Positions 34,735 through 42,351 are shown, counted from the stretch's first letter. The stretch is DNA of 42,735 bases from Terriglobia bacterium (GCA_020073185.1 JAIQFT010000039.1:1-42735), one strand, 5' to 3'. Notes: a model not told the origin generated them from the letters alone. Program-made: numbers and translations.

Positions 34735-34930
34735 CGGCGCTTTCCTTCCGTCGCTCGACGTATCGTTCAATGTCTCGACGCGCGAACATCTTTTTTCCGC
34801 CCCGACCCGCGCGAACGAAGGCAAGTCCGTCCGATGCCCAGCCCCTGATGACGCCGGAGCCGACACCAACGAACGCAGCGGCAGCGTTGATATCCATCAG
34901 GAGCGGTTCGGAATGCGGGGTCGTGGCCAT
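34727..34930 (-). CDS. AlpA/excisionase-type MerR-fold HTH protein
   Basis: A 67-aa protein with the DNA-binding core LLMDINAAAAFVGVGSGVIRGWASDGLAFVRAGRGGKKMFARRDIERYVERRK. The pattern of helix-turn-helix, wing (GGKKMFARRDIERYV) is that of HTH_17/AlpA proteins, which serve as excisionases or as satellite activators. The ATG at 34930 follows GGAAGGAAAG. It is the first gene of the long minus-strand operon and overlaps the prim-pol start by 8 nt. Confidence 0.85.
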   Translation of the reverse strand: MATTPHSEPLLMDINAAAAFVGVGSGVIRGWASDGLAFVRAGRGGKKMFARRDIERYVERRKESAGA

Positions 34931-35095
34931 GTCGGCTTTCCTTCCCGGCACCCCGCTGGCTTGCACCAGCGGGGCACGGGAACTTCCGACCAGCCACGGT
35001 AAGGAAGAGCGTTCAAACTTGGATTGCTTACTGCTTTATGCCGGTGGCAGGTCGCATACTCCCTGCGGGGTGTTCCGGGTCTTTCGGGCGAGAAG

Positions 35096-35174
35096 GTGTG
35101 AACCACATATAGCCTTGCCCAGCGAAGAATCTGCACCCATGACCGCGCCGAACAGGGCTATATGTGGTTCACAC
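35096..35174. promoter_or_regulatory. Paired 19-bp operator in the divergent control region
   Basis: GTGTGAACCACATATAGCC at 35096-35114 and its exact reverse complement at 35156-35174 lie 41 nt apart between the divergent xis and regulator genes. The right arm ends one base before the -35 of the rightward promoter; the left arm sits 166 nt before the xis start. Perfect, long arms at this place suggest binding sites for a regulator that loops or controls both promoters. The remaining sequence 34931-35095 has no visible gene. Confidence 0.7.
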
Positions 35175-35175
35175 G

Positions 35176-35204
35176 TTGACTTCAGCGAGACAACGTGTTA
35201 ACCT
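35176..35204 (+). promoter_or_regulatory. Rightward promoter of the element regulator
   Basis: TTGACT (35176-35181), a 17-nt spacer and TAACCT (35199-35204). The -35 is strong and the -10 is weak. The predicted start lies near 35211, at the GTG start codon at 35212, so the transcript could be leaderless. Confidence 0.5.
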
Positions 35205-35211
35205 GTATTTT

Positions 35212-35814
35212 GTGAGCAGAAACTGGCTAGGGGTTTCCAAACCTAAGTTCGAGCGAATGCCTCATGGCACCGACGGCCCACCGCCGAGCCTGTGGTGGTA
35301 CAGGCGCAATCCCGAATATCACGGGGATGACGTACCCACGGCCAGCAGCCAACGGGTCATCAACGAGTATCTGCGCCAATGTGCTAGCGGTGGCGGGGCG
35401 GTTCCCGAGGAGCATCTACGTCGATGGCTACAGGAACTCAGCCGTCCGCAGAAGATAAGCCCAAGGCGGACGCGGTACTGGACCATCCCGGCCTTCGCGC
35501 TCGCGCACCGGCTGAAGAAAGGGACGCTCATGAAGCGTCTGCGCCGGTTGGAGGAAATCGCAGTCGAGTTGTTCCCCGGTCGGGTTCCCGCAGGTCGACA
35601 GCGAAGGCCGTTGTCGGAAGCGAAGAAAGAGGCCATCCGTCAGCGCTATATCGAAGTCCAAGACATCCGCGCCGTCGCCCACGAGTTCGGACTTCCTACG
35701 TTTCGCGTTGGTCAGATTTGCAGAGTGGAGAAGGAACTACTCCAAGAAGACAGCGGCTCCGGCACGGAGCCTGAAGCGCCATCCAAACCTTCCACCGAGG
35801 AGCTACCCTTCTAG
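35212..35814 (+). CDS. Divergent HTH regulator of the element
   Basis: A 200-aa protein if it starts at the GTG at 35212; a GTG at 35164 inside the operator arm is less likely and an ATG at 35257 would be shorter. Residues of about 90-120 (WTIPAFALAHRLKKGTLMKRLRRLEEIAVELFPG) and 130-170 (LSEAKKEAIRQRYIEVQDIRAVAHEFGLPTFRVGQICRVEKELL) each look like a helix-turn-helix. Its place, divergent from xis/rep and next to a paired operator, is that of a master repressor such as Stl in SaPIs. The identity is inferred from context only. Its stop shares CTAG with the convergent gene. Confidence 0.6.
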   Translation: MSRNWLGVSKPKFERMPHGTDGPPPSLWWYRRNPEYHGDDVPTASSQRVINEYLRQCASGGGAVPEEHLRRWLQELSRPQKISPRRTRYWTIPAFALAHRLKKGTLMKRLRRLEEIAVELFPGRVPAGRQRRPLSEAKKEAIRQRYIEVQDIRAVAHEFGLPTFRVGQICRVEKELLQEDSGSGTEPEAPSKPSTEELPF

Positions 35815-36254
35815 GTAGCTTCGCCTTTTGTTACCGCCCGTGCCATTGCCAGCGCTTGCTCGACCGCGTGCCGCTCAGCAGCAGACCTTGCGGTTGTAGC
35901 CGCATACCGCCCTGCCATGAGGATGGCTTTCTTTTCCCTACCAGTCGCCTTGGCTTCTGCCCGTGCCGTTCTGCGGGCATCGTTCACCGCAAGCCGGATT
36001 GCTTCTCTTGTCGCGTCGAGCCGTCCGTAATAAACCACTCGCGCCTCATACGTCAGTTCGGGGTACTCGCGTATCAACCTGAGCAGCTCGTTTAATCGCT
36101 GACAGGCGGGATGGTCCCTTAGTGCCGCCCGCCCAGATTTACGTCGACCAACAAGCTCTAGCTCGCGCCCCGCTTGTTCCAATGCTTCGAACGCCTCGCG
36201 CACGTCGGGGTCTGCCTTTCGGCCCGGCAGAGGCGGGTGAACAATATTCGACAT
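35811..36254 (-). CDS. Helical basic protein of the element
   Basis: A 147-aa protein: MSNIVHPPLPGRKADPDVREAFEALEQAGREL..., then long Ala/Arg-rich helices (ARVVYYGRLDATREAIRLAVNDARRTARAEAKATGREKKAILMAGRYAATTARSAAERHAVEQALAMARAV). It could be a coiled-coil or DNA-binding protein. The ATG at 36254 follows AGAGGAATC and leader copy D, which links it to the three leader-controlled genes at the other end of the element. The stop codons of this gene and the regulator overlap in CTAG. Confidence 0.65.
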   Translation of the reverse strand: MSNIVHPPLPGRKADPDVREAFEALEQAGRELELVGRRKSGRAALRDHPACQRLNELLRLIREYPELTYEARVVYYGRLDATREAIRLAVNDARRTARAEAKATGREKKAILMAGRYAATTARSAAERHAVEQALAMARAVTKGEAT

Positions 36255-36270
36255 GATGATTCCTCTCGCC

Positions 36271-36310
36271 CGATATTCCCACGCGCACTTGCCGGGCGGA
36301 AGGTGACTGA
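36271..36310 (-). repeat. Shared leader repeat, copy D
   Basis: In minus orientation: AGTCACCTTCCGCCCGGCA, then GTGCGCGTGGGAATATCGG followed by GAGAGGAATC and the ATG at 36254. It has the proximal block and the CGCCCGGC middle of copy B, but not the distal GTTCGAACATC block. It lies about 12 kb from the other three copies. Confidence 0.55.
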
Positions 36311-36347
36311 GGTGGTCCAATCCCAGCAACGCGCTCCGGCGGATTTC

Positions 36348-36410
36348 GTGCACGATTCGTGCACGGACTTCCGCAAAGTACCAGCAACTACGGGCAGGTA
36401 TCAGCAGCTA
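36348..36410. promoter_or_regulatory. Candidate integrase/Xis arm sites near attR
   Basis: GTGCACGATTCGTGCAC (36348-36364) is nearly identical to 21443-21459 near attL and is itself close to palindromic. GTACCAGCAACTA (36378-36390) and GTATCAGCAGCTA (36398-36410) are a direct repeat at exactly 20-bp spacing, two helical turns. All lie within 125 bp of attR. Confidence 0.55.
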
Positions 36411-36472
36411 AAAATGCGGGAAGTAAAAGGGCTTAGTGATTCTAGGCGGGTTGCGCGATGGCCCGGAAAGTT

Positions 36473-36511
36473 TTTTGAGTCCGCTGCGTCTGCCAGTTCC
36501 GCCATCCCGGC
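36473..36511. other. attR, 39-bp direct repeat
   Basis: Identical to 21351-21389. It is a bare tRNA-Leu 5' half (minus strand, from the acceptor stem to the anticodon loop) without the 3' half. Sequence right of it would be the native upstream region of tRNA-Leu. Confidence 0.95.
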
Positions 36512-36591
36512 TGGGTGGTAAGTACAACTACAACGGAAGGTTAATCGATCCTCAACGAGTCGGCAAGGGCTCCGGCGCTATCGCCGCACCG

Positions 36592-36819
36592 TTAGTGCCA
36601 GCTCCCCAAGCGCACCAGCACCTCGCCCGCATCGTCATAGACGAATACCGGGTTGCCGACGCCGGCCCTTTCCCTGGCAGCCCCTTGGGCGGCAGCGAGC
36701 GTCTCGAAGACACCGACCTGAAAAATGTTGCCCGATACGTCCTTCACGTCCACGCCGACGACGCGAAATTGCGACTTCGGCGCCTTTAGTTGTTCCTCAC
36801 TGGCGGTCGGATAGCGCAT
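36592..36819 (-). CDS. Small protein, SPOR-like or unknown
   Basis: A 75-aa protein, MRYPTASEEQLKAPKSQFRVVGVDVKD followed by IFQVGVFETLAAAQGAARERAGVGNPVFVYDDAGEVLVRLG. The pattern QVGVF...AAQGAARER...VFVYDDAGEVLVRLG resembles a SPOR-like or WGR-like fold but the evidence is slight. It lies just outside attR, so it belongs to the host. Confidence 0.6.
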   Translation of the reverse strand: MRYPTASEEQLKAPKSQFRVVGVDVKDVSGNIFQVGVFETLAAAQGAARERAGVGNPVFVYDDAGEVLVRLGSWH

Positions 36820-36871
36820 GACGTAGTTCCTCGGTTACTTCGGACAGTATAGGCGGATGCACGAACGATCT

Positions 36872-36885
36872 GTGATAACGATCAC
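36872..36885. promoter_or_regulatory. CRP/FNR-like palindrome upstream of the dehydrogenase
   Basis: TGTGATAACGATCACT matches TGTGA-N6-TCACA with one mismatch; its core is GTGATAACGATCAC. It lies in the 267-nt divergent gap between the 75-aa gene and the aldehyde dehydrogenase and could serve either. Confidence 0.5.
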
Positions 36886-37086
36886 TAAATAAGGTGATGG
36901 GCAACCGGGTGACAAAACCAGCCGTGCCGGTTCAAAATCGCGGGTGCCCACTGTTGTCGCCCGTTAGGCGCGCCAGAGTGCGAATTCTCCTTCCCGAGGC
37001 GCAATTCGGCCCCACGCCGCTGTTAGAATGGTAGGTTTTGGATTCGGTCCCGCTCTTGGAGGGACTCTACAAAGAGGTTTGCACTT

Positions 37087-38673
37087 ATGGCCACCGTTCA
37101 GGCGCCCGAAGCCATCGCCGTTGGGCCGTTTCACAACGAGCCCGCTACCGACTTCAGTAGATCAGAGAATGTGCAGGCGATGCGCACCGCCATCGAGAAA
37201 GTGCGCGCCCAACTCGGCCGCGAATATCCGCTGATCATCGGCAGCAAGAACGTCACCACCAAGGACAAGATTCGCTCCCTCAATCCCGCCAAGCCGACCG
37301 AACTGGTGGGCCTGTTCCAGAAAGCGGGCAAGGAAGAAGTGGAGCCGGCCATGAAGGCGGCGCTCAAGGCGTTCGAGAAGTGGAGCCGCACGCCTGTGGA
37401 GGAACGCGTCAACCTGCTGTTCCGGGTCGGCGACATCATCCGCCGGCGCAAGCACGAGTTTTCGGCGTGGATGATCTTCGAGGTGAGCAAGAATTACGCC
37501 GAGGCCGACGCCGACGTCGCCGAGCTGATCGACTTCTGCGAGTTCTACGGGCGCGAGGCGCTGCGTCTGGCCAAGGCCGAGCCGCCGGTGCAACTGCCCG
37601 GCGAGCGCGACCACCTATGGTACATTCCGCTCGGCGTAGGGGTGGTGATTCCGCCGTGGAATTTCCCCAGCGCCATCATGGGGGGCATGACGCTGGCGTC
37701 CATCGTCTGCGGCAACACGGTGATCCTGAAGCCCTCGAGCGACTCGCCCGCCATCGCGCAGAAGTTCATGGAAGCGCTGCTGGAGGCCGGAATGCCGGAG
37801 GGCGTGGTCAACTACTGCCCCGGCGCCGGCGCCAGCTTTGGCGACGCGCTGGTGGCGCATCCCAAGACGCGTTACATCGCCTTCACCGGCTCGCGCGAAG
37901 TCGGGCTGCGCATCAACCACGTGGCCGCACAAACCGCTGCCGGCCAGATCTGGATCAAGCGCACGGTGCTGGAAATGGGCGGCAAGGACGCCATCATCGT
38001 GGACGCCGACGCCAACAACATAGACGCCGCCGTCGAAGGCGTCGCCGCTGCCGCTTTCGGCTTCCAGGGCCAGAAGTGCTCCGCCTGCTCGCGTCTCATC
38101 CTCGACGAGAAGATCTACGACAGCTTCATCGACAAGCTGAAGGCGCGGGTGGAGAAGATCACGGTCGGCGACGCGACGCAGAATCCCGGCATGGGGGCGG
38201 TCATCAATGAAGCATCGATGAAATCCATCCTCGACTACATCGACCACGGCCGGCGCGACGGACGCTTGATCACCGGCGGCCGGCGCGACAGCAAGGCCGG
38301 CGAAGGCTATTTTATCCAGCCCACGGTGATTGCCGACATCGCGCCGAAGTCGAAATTGGAACAGGAGGAAATCTTCGGCCCGGTTCTGGCGGTGATGAAG
38401 TCGCGCAACTTCGATCACGCGCTGGAAATCGCCAACGACACCGAGTTCGGACTCACCGGCGCCGTCTATTCCGGCTCGCGGGAGAAGCTGGAAAGGGCTA
38501 AGCGCGAGTTCCATGTCGGTAACCTGTACCTGAATCGCAAGTGCACGGGAGCCATGGTGGGGGCGCATCCGTTTGGCGGATTCAACATGTCGGGGACCGA
38601 CTCTAAAGCCGGCGGCCCCGATTACCTCTACTTGTTCACGCAGGCGAAGTCGATCGGCGAAAAGCTGACGTAA
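37087..38673 (+). CDS. rocA: L-glutamate gamma-semialdehyde dehydrogenase
   Basis: A 528-aa NAD-dependent aldehyde dehydrogenase. The catalytic Cys lies in GFQGQKCSACSRLI and the general base Glu in VLEMGGKDAIIVDADANN; the NAD site is VVIPPWNFPSAIMGGMTLASIVCGNTVILKPSSDSPAIA. The N-terminal segment FSRSENVQAMRTAIEKVRAQLGREYPLIIGSK and the end HPFGGFNMSGTDSKAGGPDYLYLFTQAKSI are typical of stand-alone PruA/RocA enzymes that oxidise glutamate semialdehyde to glutamate in proline and arginine catabolism. AGAGG precedes the ATG. No proline dehydrogenase gene is adjacent. Confidence 0.93.
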   Translation: MATVQAPEAIAVGPFHNEPATDFSRSENVQAMRTAIEKVRAQLGREYPLIIGSKNVTTKDKIRSLNPAKPTELVGLFQKAGKEEVEPAMKAALKAFEKWSRTPVEERVNLLFRVGDIIRRRKHEFSAWMIFEVSKNYAEADADVAELIDFCEFYGREALRLAKAEPPVQLPGERDHLWYIPLGVGVVIPPWNFPSAIMGGMTLASIVCGNTVILKPSSDSPAIAQKFMEALLEAGMPEGVVNYCPGAGASFGDALVAHPKTRYIAFTGSREVGLRINHVAAQTAAGQIWIKRTVLEMGGKDAIIVDADANNIDAAVEGVAAAAFGFQGQKCSACSRLILDEKIYDSFIDKLKARVEKITVGDATQNPGMGAVINEASMKSILDYIDHGRRDGRLITGGRRDSKAGEGYFIQPTVIADIAPKSKLEQEEIFGPVLAVMKSRNFDHALEIANDTEFGLTGAVYSGSREKLERAKREFHVGNLYLNRKCTGAMVGAHPFGGFNMSGTDSKAGGPDYLYLFTQAKSIGEKLT

Positions 38674-38765
38674 CCCACTACGCGGCATTTGACAAGCTTG
38701 ACAAGGCTGCCCAAAATAAGTCGCGGCGGTCCGGCAGTGAGTGCGGATCGCGAGAGTGACTCTGT

Positions 38766-39137
38766 ATGGGGCGAATTCTTTGCGTTGACGACGAGCTCAA
38801 TGTCGTGACTCTGAAGTGCGCAATCCTGGAAGCTGCAGGCCATGTTGTGACTGCCTCCACCTCCGCGCAGGACGCCATCGAAAAGCTGGCGAGCAGCAGC
38901 TACGACGCAGTGGTCACCGACTGGCGACTGGGCGACGCCAACGGACGCGGCGTTGTCCAAGCAGCCAAGGCGCGCTCCAGCACGCCCGTGGTGGTGGTTT
39001 CTGGGTATGTAGCGGAAGCCTTCCAGGCAGCCGAACCGCTCGCCGACCTGTACCTGGAAAAGCCGGTCAATGCGCAAGAACTGATCACCATTGTCAACGA
39101 ACTGCTGAAGACCAGCGGCGCTGCTTCTCGCGGCTGA
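38766..39137 (+). CDS. Single-domain response regulator
   Basis: A 123-aa receiver domain with no output domain. It shows the acidic pair VDDE near the start, the phospho-acceptor Asp in DAVVTDWRLGDANG, Ser in VVVVSGYV, and Lys in LYLEKPVN. It is followed by a histidine kinase after about 120 nt on the same strand, so it probably passes phosphate to or from that kinase. Confidence 0.9.
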   Translation: MGRILCVDDELNVVTLKCAILEAAGHVVTASTSAQDAIEKLASSSYDAVVTDWRLGDANGRGVVQAAKARSSTPVVVVSGYVAEAFQAAEPLADLYLEKPVNAQELITIVNELLKTSGAASRG

Positions 39138-39253
39138 TTCTCGATTCCGGCGCATCCCTTGCACCAACTTGCGCCATCCAACTTATCACCGGCCCAACTC
39201 TCCCGATTGGGCGCGGGGGAGCACTGGTAAGAGCGTCGCATGGAAACCGCCTG

Positions 39254-40447
39254 ATGTACCGGTCTTGGGGGATATCCGAAGTGATTCGAACGTTGGCGCA
39301 AGCCGCCGCCACATTGAGCGGCCCTGTGCTCATGGCCGGCAATATTCACCTGGTAGACCGGCGCGGCAAGCAGGGTCCAATCGATCCCAAGCGCCAGGTG
39401 GAAATCTCCACTCTGCTGGAAAGCATCCCGGAAGCCGCCGTGATCGTGGACCACAACGGCCGCATCGTGGATGCCAACAGCGTCGCCTGTCATTTGGTGG
39501 GAAGAACGCGCGAGGAACTGCTCGGCGTGGCAGCGGGGGAGACGGGCCTGCTGGTGGAAGGGGAGGACGAGGAAACGCACGAGCCGATTGTGCAGCGCGT
39601 GCTCAGCGGGCAAATGGTGCGGCACGACCGCCGCGCGTTGCGCGACTCGAAGACCGGCGTGGTCAACGAACTGCTAGTGTCGGCCAATCCCATCCTCGAC
39701 GAGCAGGGACGGCCAATCGCGGCGCTGCTGATCGCCCGCGACGTGACCGAGCTGACGCAATTGCAGCGGCGCATCGCCGACATCGAGCGGCATCGCGCCA
39801 TCGGTGAGATGGCCGCCGCGCTGGCGCACGACTTCAACAACATCCTCGACACCATCGCGCAGGCCGCGGCGGTGATGGAAAGCAGCATGGATAGCCCAGC
39901 CGGCGAGCGCAAGCCGCTGCTCGACATGATCCATAACGCGGTTCGCCGCGGGGCTGAAATGGTGCAGCGAATTCGCGAGTACCTGCGCACCGGGGAAGGC
40001 GCATCGCGGCCGATCGACGTTAGCACCATCGCCGCCGAGGCGGTGGAACTGGCGCGGCCTTTGTGGCAAAAGGCGAACGTCAGGGTAACGACATCGCTGG
40101 CGGCGGTTCCCAACGTGTGCGCCAACGCCGCTGACCTGCGGCGCGTGTTCACCAACCTCATCATCAACGCCATCGAGGCGATGCCTCAGGGCGGCGAACT
40201 CACCATTACCTGCGGCCCGCGCGAGAATCAAGTGGTGACGACAGTTTCCGACAACGGTATCGGTATCCCGCCGACGGACCAGAGCAGAGTCTTCTTCGCG
40301 TATTTCACCACCAAGCCGCGCGGAACGGGTTTGGGACTGTCAGGCGCGCAGAAAATCCTGCTGTCATACGGCGGCAACATTTCCTTCCACAGCGAGCCGG
40401 GAAAGGGGACGACGTTCACCATCGTGCTTCCGGCAGCGAGTGGGTAG
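39254..40447 (+). CDS. PAS-domain NtrB-like histidine kinase
   Basis: A 397-aa soluble kinase. A PAS domain spans about 55-170 (LLESIPEAAVIVDHNGRIVDANSVACHLVGRTREELLG). The H-box is IGEMAAALAHDFNNILDTIAQAA, the HDFNN variant typical of NtrB-type and hybrid kinases. The ATPase has the N-box TNLIINAIEAMPQGGEL, G1 VSDNGIGIPP and G2 GTGLGLSGAQKILLSYGG. The first credible ATG is at 39254; an ATG at 39332 is also possible. No membrane segment is seen. Confidence 0.9.
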   Translation: MYRSWGISEVIRTLAQAAATLSGPVLMAGNIHLVDRRGKQGPIDPKRQVEISTLLESIPEAAVIVDHNGRIVDANSVACHLVGRTREELLGVAAGETGLLVEGEDEETHEPIVQRVLSGQMVRHDRRALRDSKTGVVNELLVSANPILDEQGRPIAALLIARDVTELTQLQRRIADIERHRAIGEMAAALAHDFNNILDTIAQAAAVMESSMDSPAGERKPLLDMIHNAVRRGAEMVQRIREYLRTGEGASRPIDVSTIAAEAVELARPLWQKANVRVTTSLAAVPNVCANAADLRRVFTNLIINAIEAMPQGGELTITCGPRENQVVTTVSDNGIGIPPTDQSRVFFAYFTTKPRGTGLGLSGAQKILLSYGGNISFHSEPGKGTTFTIVLPAASG

Positions 40448-40574
40448 AGAAGGGCGTAGTATCAGTGCGTACGCGCGTCTCGCGGGGTGCCGGAAAATCG
40501 AGATGCGAAAGCCGGTTTTGCTCAGGCGCGGCCGCCGGCGGCCCAACGATGTGGCCGATAAAGGAGCTCCCGTT

Positions 40575-40901
40575 ATGATTACTCGCGTGGTCAACGTAAC
40601 AACCAAGCCAGGCAAGGCAAAAGAACTCTGCCACAAGTTGCACAAAGACGTGCTCGGCATTCTGAAGTCCCACCCCGGATTCATCGATGAAATCGTGCTG
40701 ATCGCCGACCACGATGCCGATCAGGTGCTGGCGATGAGTTTCTGGAAGGCGAAAGAGGATGCCGAGGCCTTCCAGCGCCAGGAGTTCAAGCGCATCAACG
40801 AAATGATCGAGCACTTGGCGCACACCACGGCCGAGGTCCACATTTATGGCGTCGAGACCTCCACCGTGCATCACGTGGCCGAAGGTAAGGCAACAGCCTA
40901 G
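40575..40901 (+). CDS. Antibiotic biosynthesis monooxygenase (ABM) domain protein
   Basis: A 108-aa small alpha/beta-barrel protein (MITRVVNVTTKPGKAKELCHKLHKDVLGILKSHPGFIDEIVLI, then FWKAKEDAEAFQRQEF). The pattern of an N-terminal strand ending in PGF.. and a W-rich middle is the ABM dimeric alpha-beta barrel. Functions of the family range from quinone-forming monooxygenases to heme degradation; a specific role cannot be told. AAGGAG lies upstream of the ATG at 40575. Confidence 0.8.
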   Translation: MITRVVNVTTKPGKAKELCHKLHKDVLGILKSHPGFIDEIVLIADHDADQVLAMSFWKAKEDAEAFQRQEFKRINEMIEHLAHTTAEVHIYGVETSTVHHVAEGKATA

Positions 40902-40946
40902 GCTGAACGCGCACGGGCGGATGTGGCGCCACTGGTTGATGAAATT

Positions 40947-41633
40947 ATGGACGAACTTTCTTGTTTTCGCCCGCTTGCGGCTGTTGCGCTATTTGCGATG
41001 TTCACCGGAGCTGCGTTTGCGCAGAACGCGCCCGAGAAGAAAACGCTGGTGGTGAACGGGCGCGCAGCCGAAGGAGCGGCCGTGCAGATCGACGGCCATT
41101 TCTATGTGAATGTCGAAACGCTCGCGCAGATCATGAACGCCACGGTGAGCTTCGCACCCGGGCGAGTCATCCTGACAGTACCGGCCGCCGAAGCCGGCGC
41201 CAGGCCGGAGCGTGCCGCGCCGGGATTGTCGAGAGAGTTCGCCATGGCAAGTATCTCCCAATTGGCGGAGATGCGAGAGTGGAAGAACGCGATTGCATCC
41301 GCGATGAGGTTTGGTATTGCCGCTGGCACGTGGCTCGGTCCCTGGCTACAAGATCACCGGGTGCGGGCCGAGGGGAGCCTACGTCAAACCGGGTTAGTGG
41401 CGAAAACCGAGTCGGATCAAAAAGCTCTGCAATTGCTCAAGAATGAGCTCAGTTATCTGGGGGAGTGGGACAGCGATACCCAGGCAAGCATCCATGCCCT
41501 GAATGCCGAGCCAGCGGTTAATCCGGCCGTAGCGCAGAACGATCCGCGGCAAACGAAAATCTCCGAATGCGCCAATTTTCTAAATGCGATGCTGATCAGC
41601 GGTGAGTTCGCGGACAGCCCCAGTTGCCACTGA
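40947..41633 (+). CDS. Secreted protein with copper-amine-oxidase-N-like domain
   Basis: A 228-aa protein with a Sec signal (MDELSCFRPLAAVALFAMFTGAAFA, cleavage before QNAPEKK). The mature N-terminus VVNGRAAEGAAVQIDGHFYVNVETLAQIMNATVSFAPGRVILTV matches the small beta-rich domain often called copper amine oxidase N-terminal, a surface or periplasmic module without enzyme activity of its own. The rest is helical with two late Cys. An ATG at 40923 is an alternative start. Confidence 0.75.
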   Translation: MDELSCFRPLAAVALFAMFTGAAFAQNAPEKKTLVVNGRAAEGAAVQIDGHFYVNVETLAQIMNATVSFAPGRVILTVPAAEAGARPERAAPGLSREFAMASISQLAEMREWKNAIASAMRFGIAAGTWLGPWLQDHRVRAEGSLRQTGLVAKTESDQKALQLLKNELSYLGEWDSDTQASIHALNAEPAVNPAVAQNDPRQTKISECANFLNAMLISGEFADSPSCH

Positions 41634-41661
41634 ACATTGTGAGCGCGGCGTGGAAGAAAAC

Positions 41662-41699
41662 CAGACTGCGGACACGGCAATCGCGTTGTCCGCAGTCTG
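41662..41699 (-). terminator. Terminator of the PEP-CTERM gene
   Basis: Arms CAGACTGCGGACA and TGTCCGCAGTCTG make a perfect 13-bp stem with a 12-nt loop, followed on the minus strand by GTTTTCTTCC, 29 nt after the stop codon at 41728. Confidence 0.8.
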
Positions 41700-41727
41700 T
41701 CAGTATTGCGAAGCATTACGACAAGGG

Positions 41728-42351
41728 TTACGACTTGCGGCGGCGGATCAAACCGAACAGTCCGGTAAGTCCGGTACCGAGCAGCAACATGCTGGCGGGC
41801 TCGGGAGCAGGCGCGGGCGCAGGCGGAGGATCAGGGTTGGCTAGACTGTAAGTCAGCGTGGCTTGCACGGTCGCACCATTGCCCTGTCCGCTGTCTAGTC
41901 CCCATCCATCATTGAAGGTCTCGTTCGACAGCGAAACCGTGTATTGTCCGCCGTTGCCAAAGGTCACTACGACCGGGCCGTTCCAGGTAACTTGTCCGGA
42001 CTGATACCAACCGAAAAGCCCACTGGAGTTACCCTCGGTGTAACCGGTCACGTCACCCGAAGTGGCTGGGGTTGGAGGATTAAACGTGAAGTGCACGTCG
42101 ATGGGCTTCGGGGTCGAGTCGTTCGAATCGAGGGAGCTTTCGTTGGTCCAGATTTGGAACAAGTCGAAGGTAACGGAGTCACCCGGATTGAGGGAAAATG
42201 TTTTCGGTACCGCGACTCCTAGAGTGTTAATCGGCAGCCCGGAGGAGTCGGAAACGTTGGCTGTAATGGTGTAGTTGGTCAACGTGAAAGTATCGGCAAA
42301 TGCTAAGGGAGCCAATACCAACACGGTGATCAGGATAAGAACCCTCTTCAT
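41728..42351 (-). CDS. PEP-CTERM anchored secreted protein
   Basis: A 207-aa protein. A Sec signal (MKRVLILITVLVLAPLAFA) is followed by a beta-rich extracellular domain (DTFTLTNYTITANVSDSSGLP..., SLNPGDSVTFDLFQIWTNE). A Pro/Ala linker precedes PEPASMLLLGTGLTGLFGLIRRRKS, the PEP-CTERM sorting signal of motif, membrane helix and Arg cluster, which is cut by an exosortase and typically used in exopolysaccharide-making bacteria. The ATG at 42351 follows AGGAAGGC. No exosortase gene is in the window. Confidence 0.92.
   Translation of the reverse strand: MKRVLILITVLVLAPLAFADTFTLTNYTITANVSDSSGLPINTLGVAVPKTFSLNPGDSVTFDLFQIWTNESSLDSNDSTPKPIDVHFTFNPPTPATSGDVTGYTEGNSSGLFGWYQSGQVTWNGPVVVTFGNGGQYTVSLSNETFNDGWGLDSGQGNGATVQATLTYSLANPDPPPAPAPAPEPASMLLLGTGLTGLFGLIRRRKS

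Larger units (their letters stand above)
21351..36511. mobile_element. Integrated 15.2-kb phage-satellite-like element
   Basis: The element is bounded by two identical 39-bp direct repeats derived from tRNA-Leu. It carries, from left to right: integrase; a cargo block (small unknowns, HEPN-like, lipoprotein, secreted protein); a packaging block (prohead protease, HNH, zinc ribbon, TerS-TerL fusion); a replication block (prim-pol/helicase with iterons); AlpA/Xis; a divergent regulator; and one convergent gene. Nearly all genes lie on the minus strand, many with ATGA/TAATG overlaps. Portal, major capsid, head-tail, tail and lysis genes are not seen, so it cannot form a virion alone. The layout resembles PICI-type satellites, but the gene set is not one I can match to a described family. 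Confidence 0.85.

Noticed and set aside
21351-36511. A complete prophage
   Set aside because: Only about 15 kb, and no portal, major capsid, tail, tape-measure or lysis genes could be seen on either strand.
37615-38688. A 357-aa minus-strand open frame opposite the aldehyde dehydrogenase
   Set aside because: Antisense shadow with no recognisable domain, fully inside rocA.
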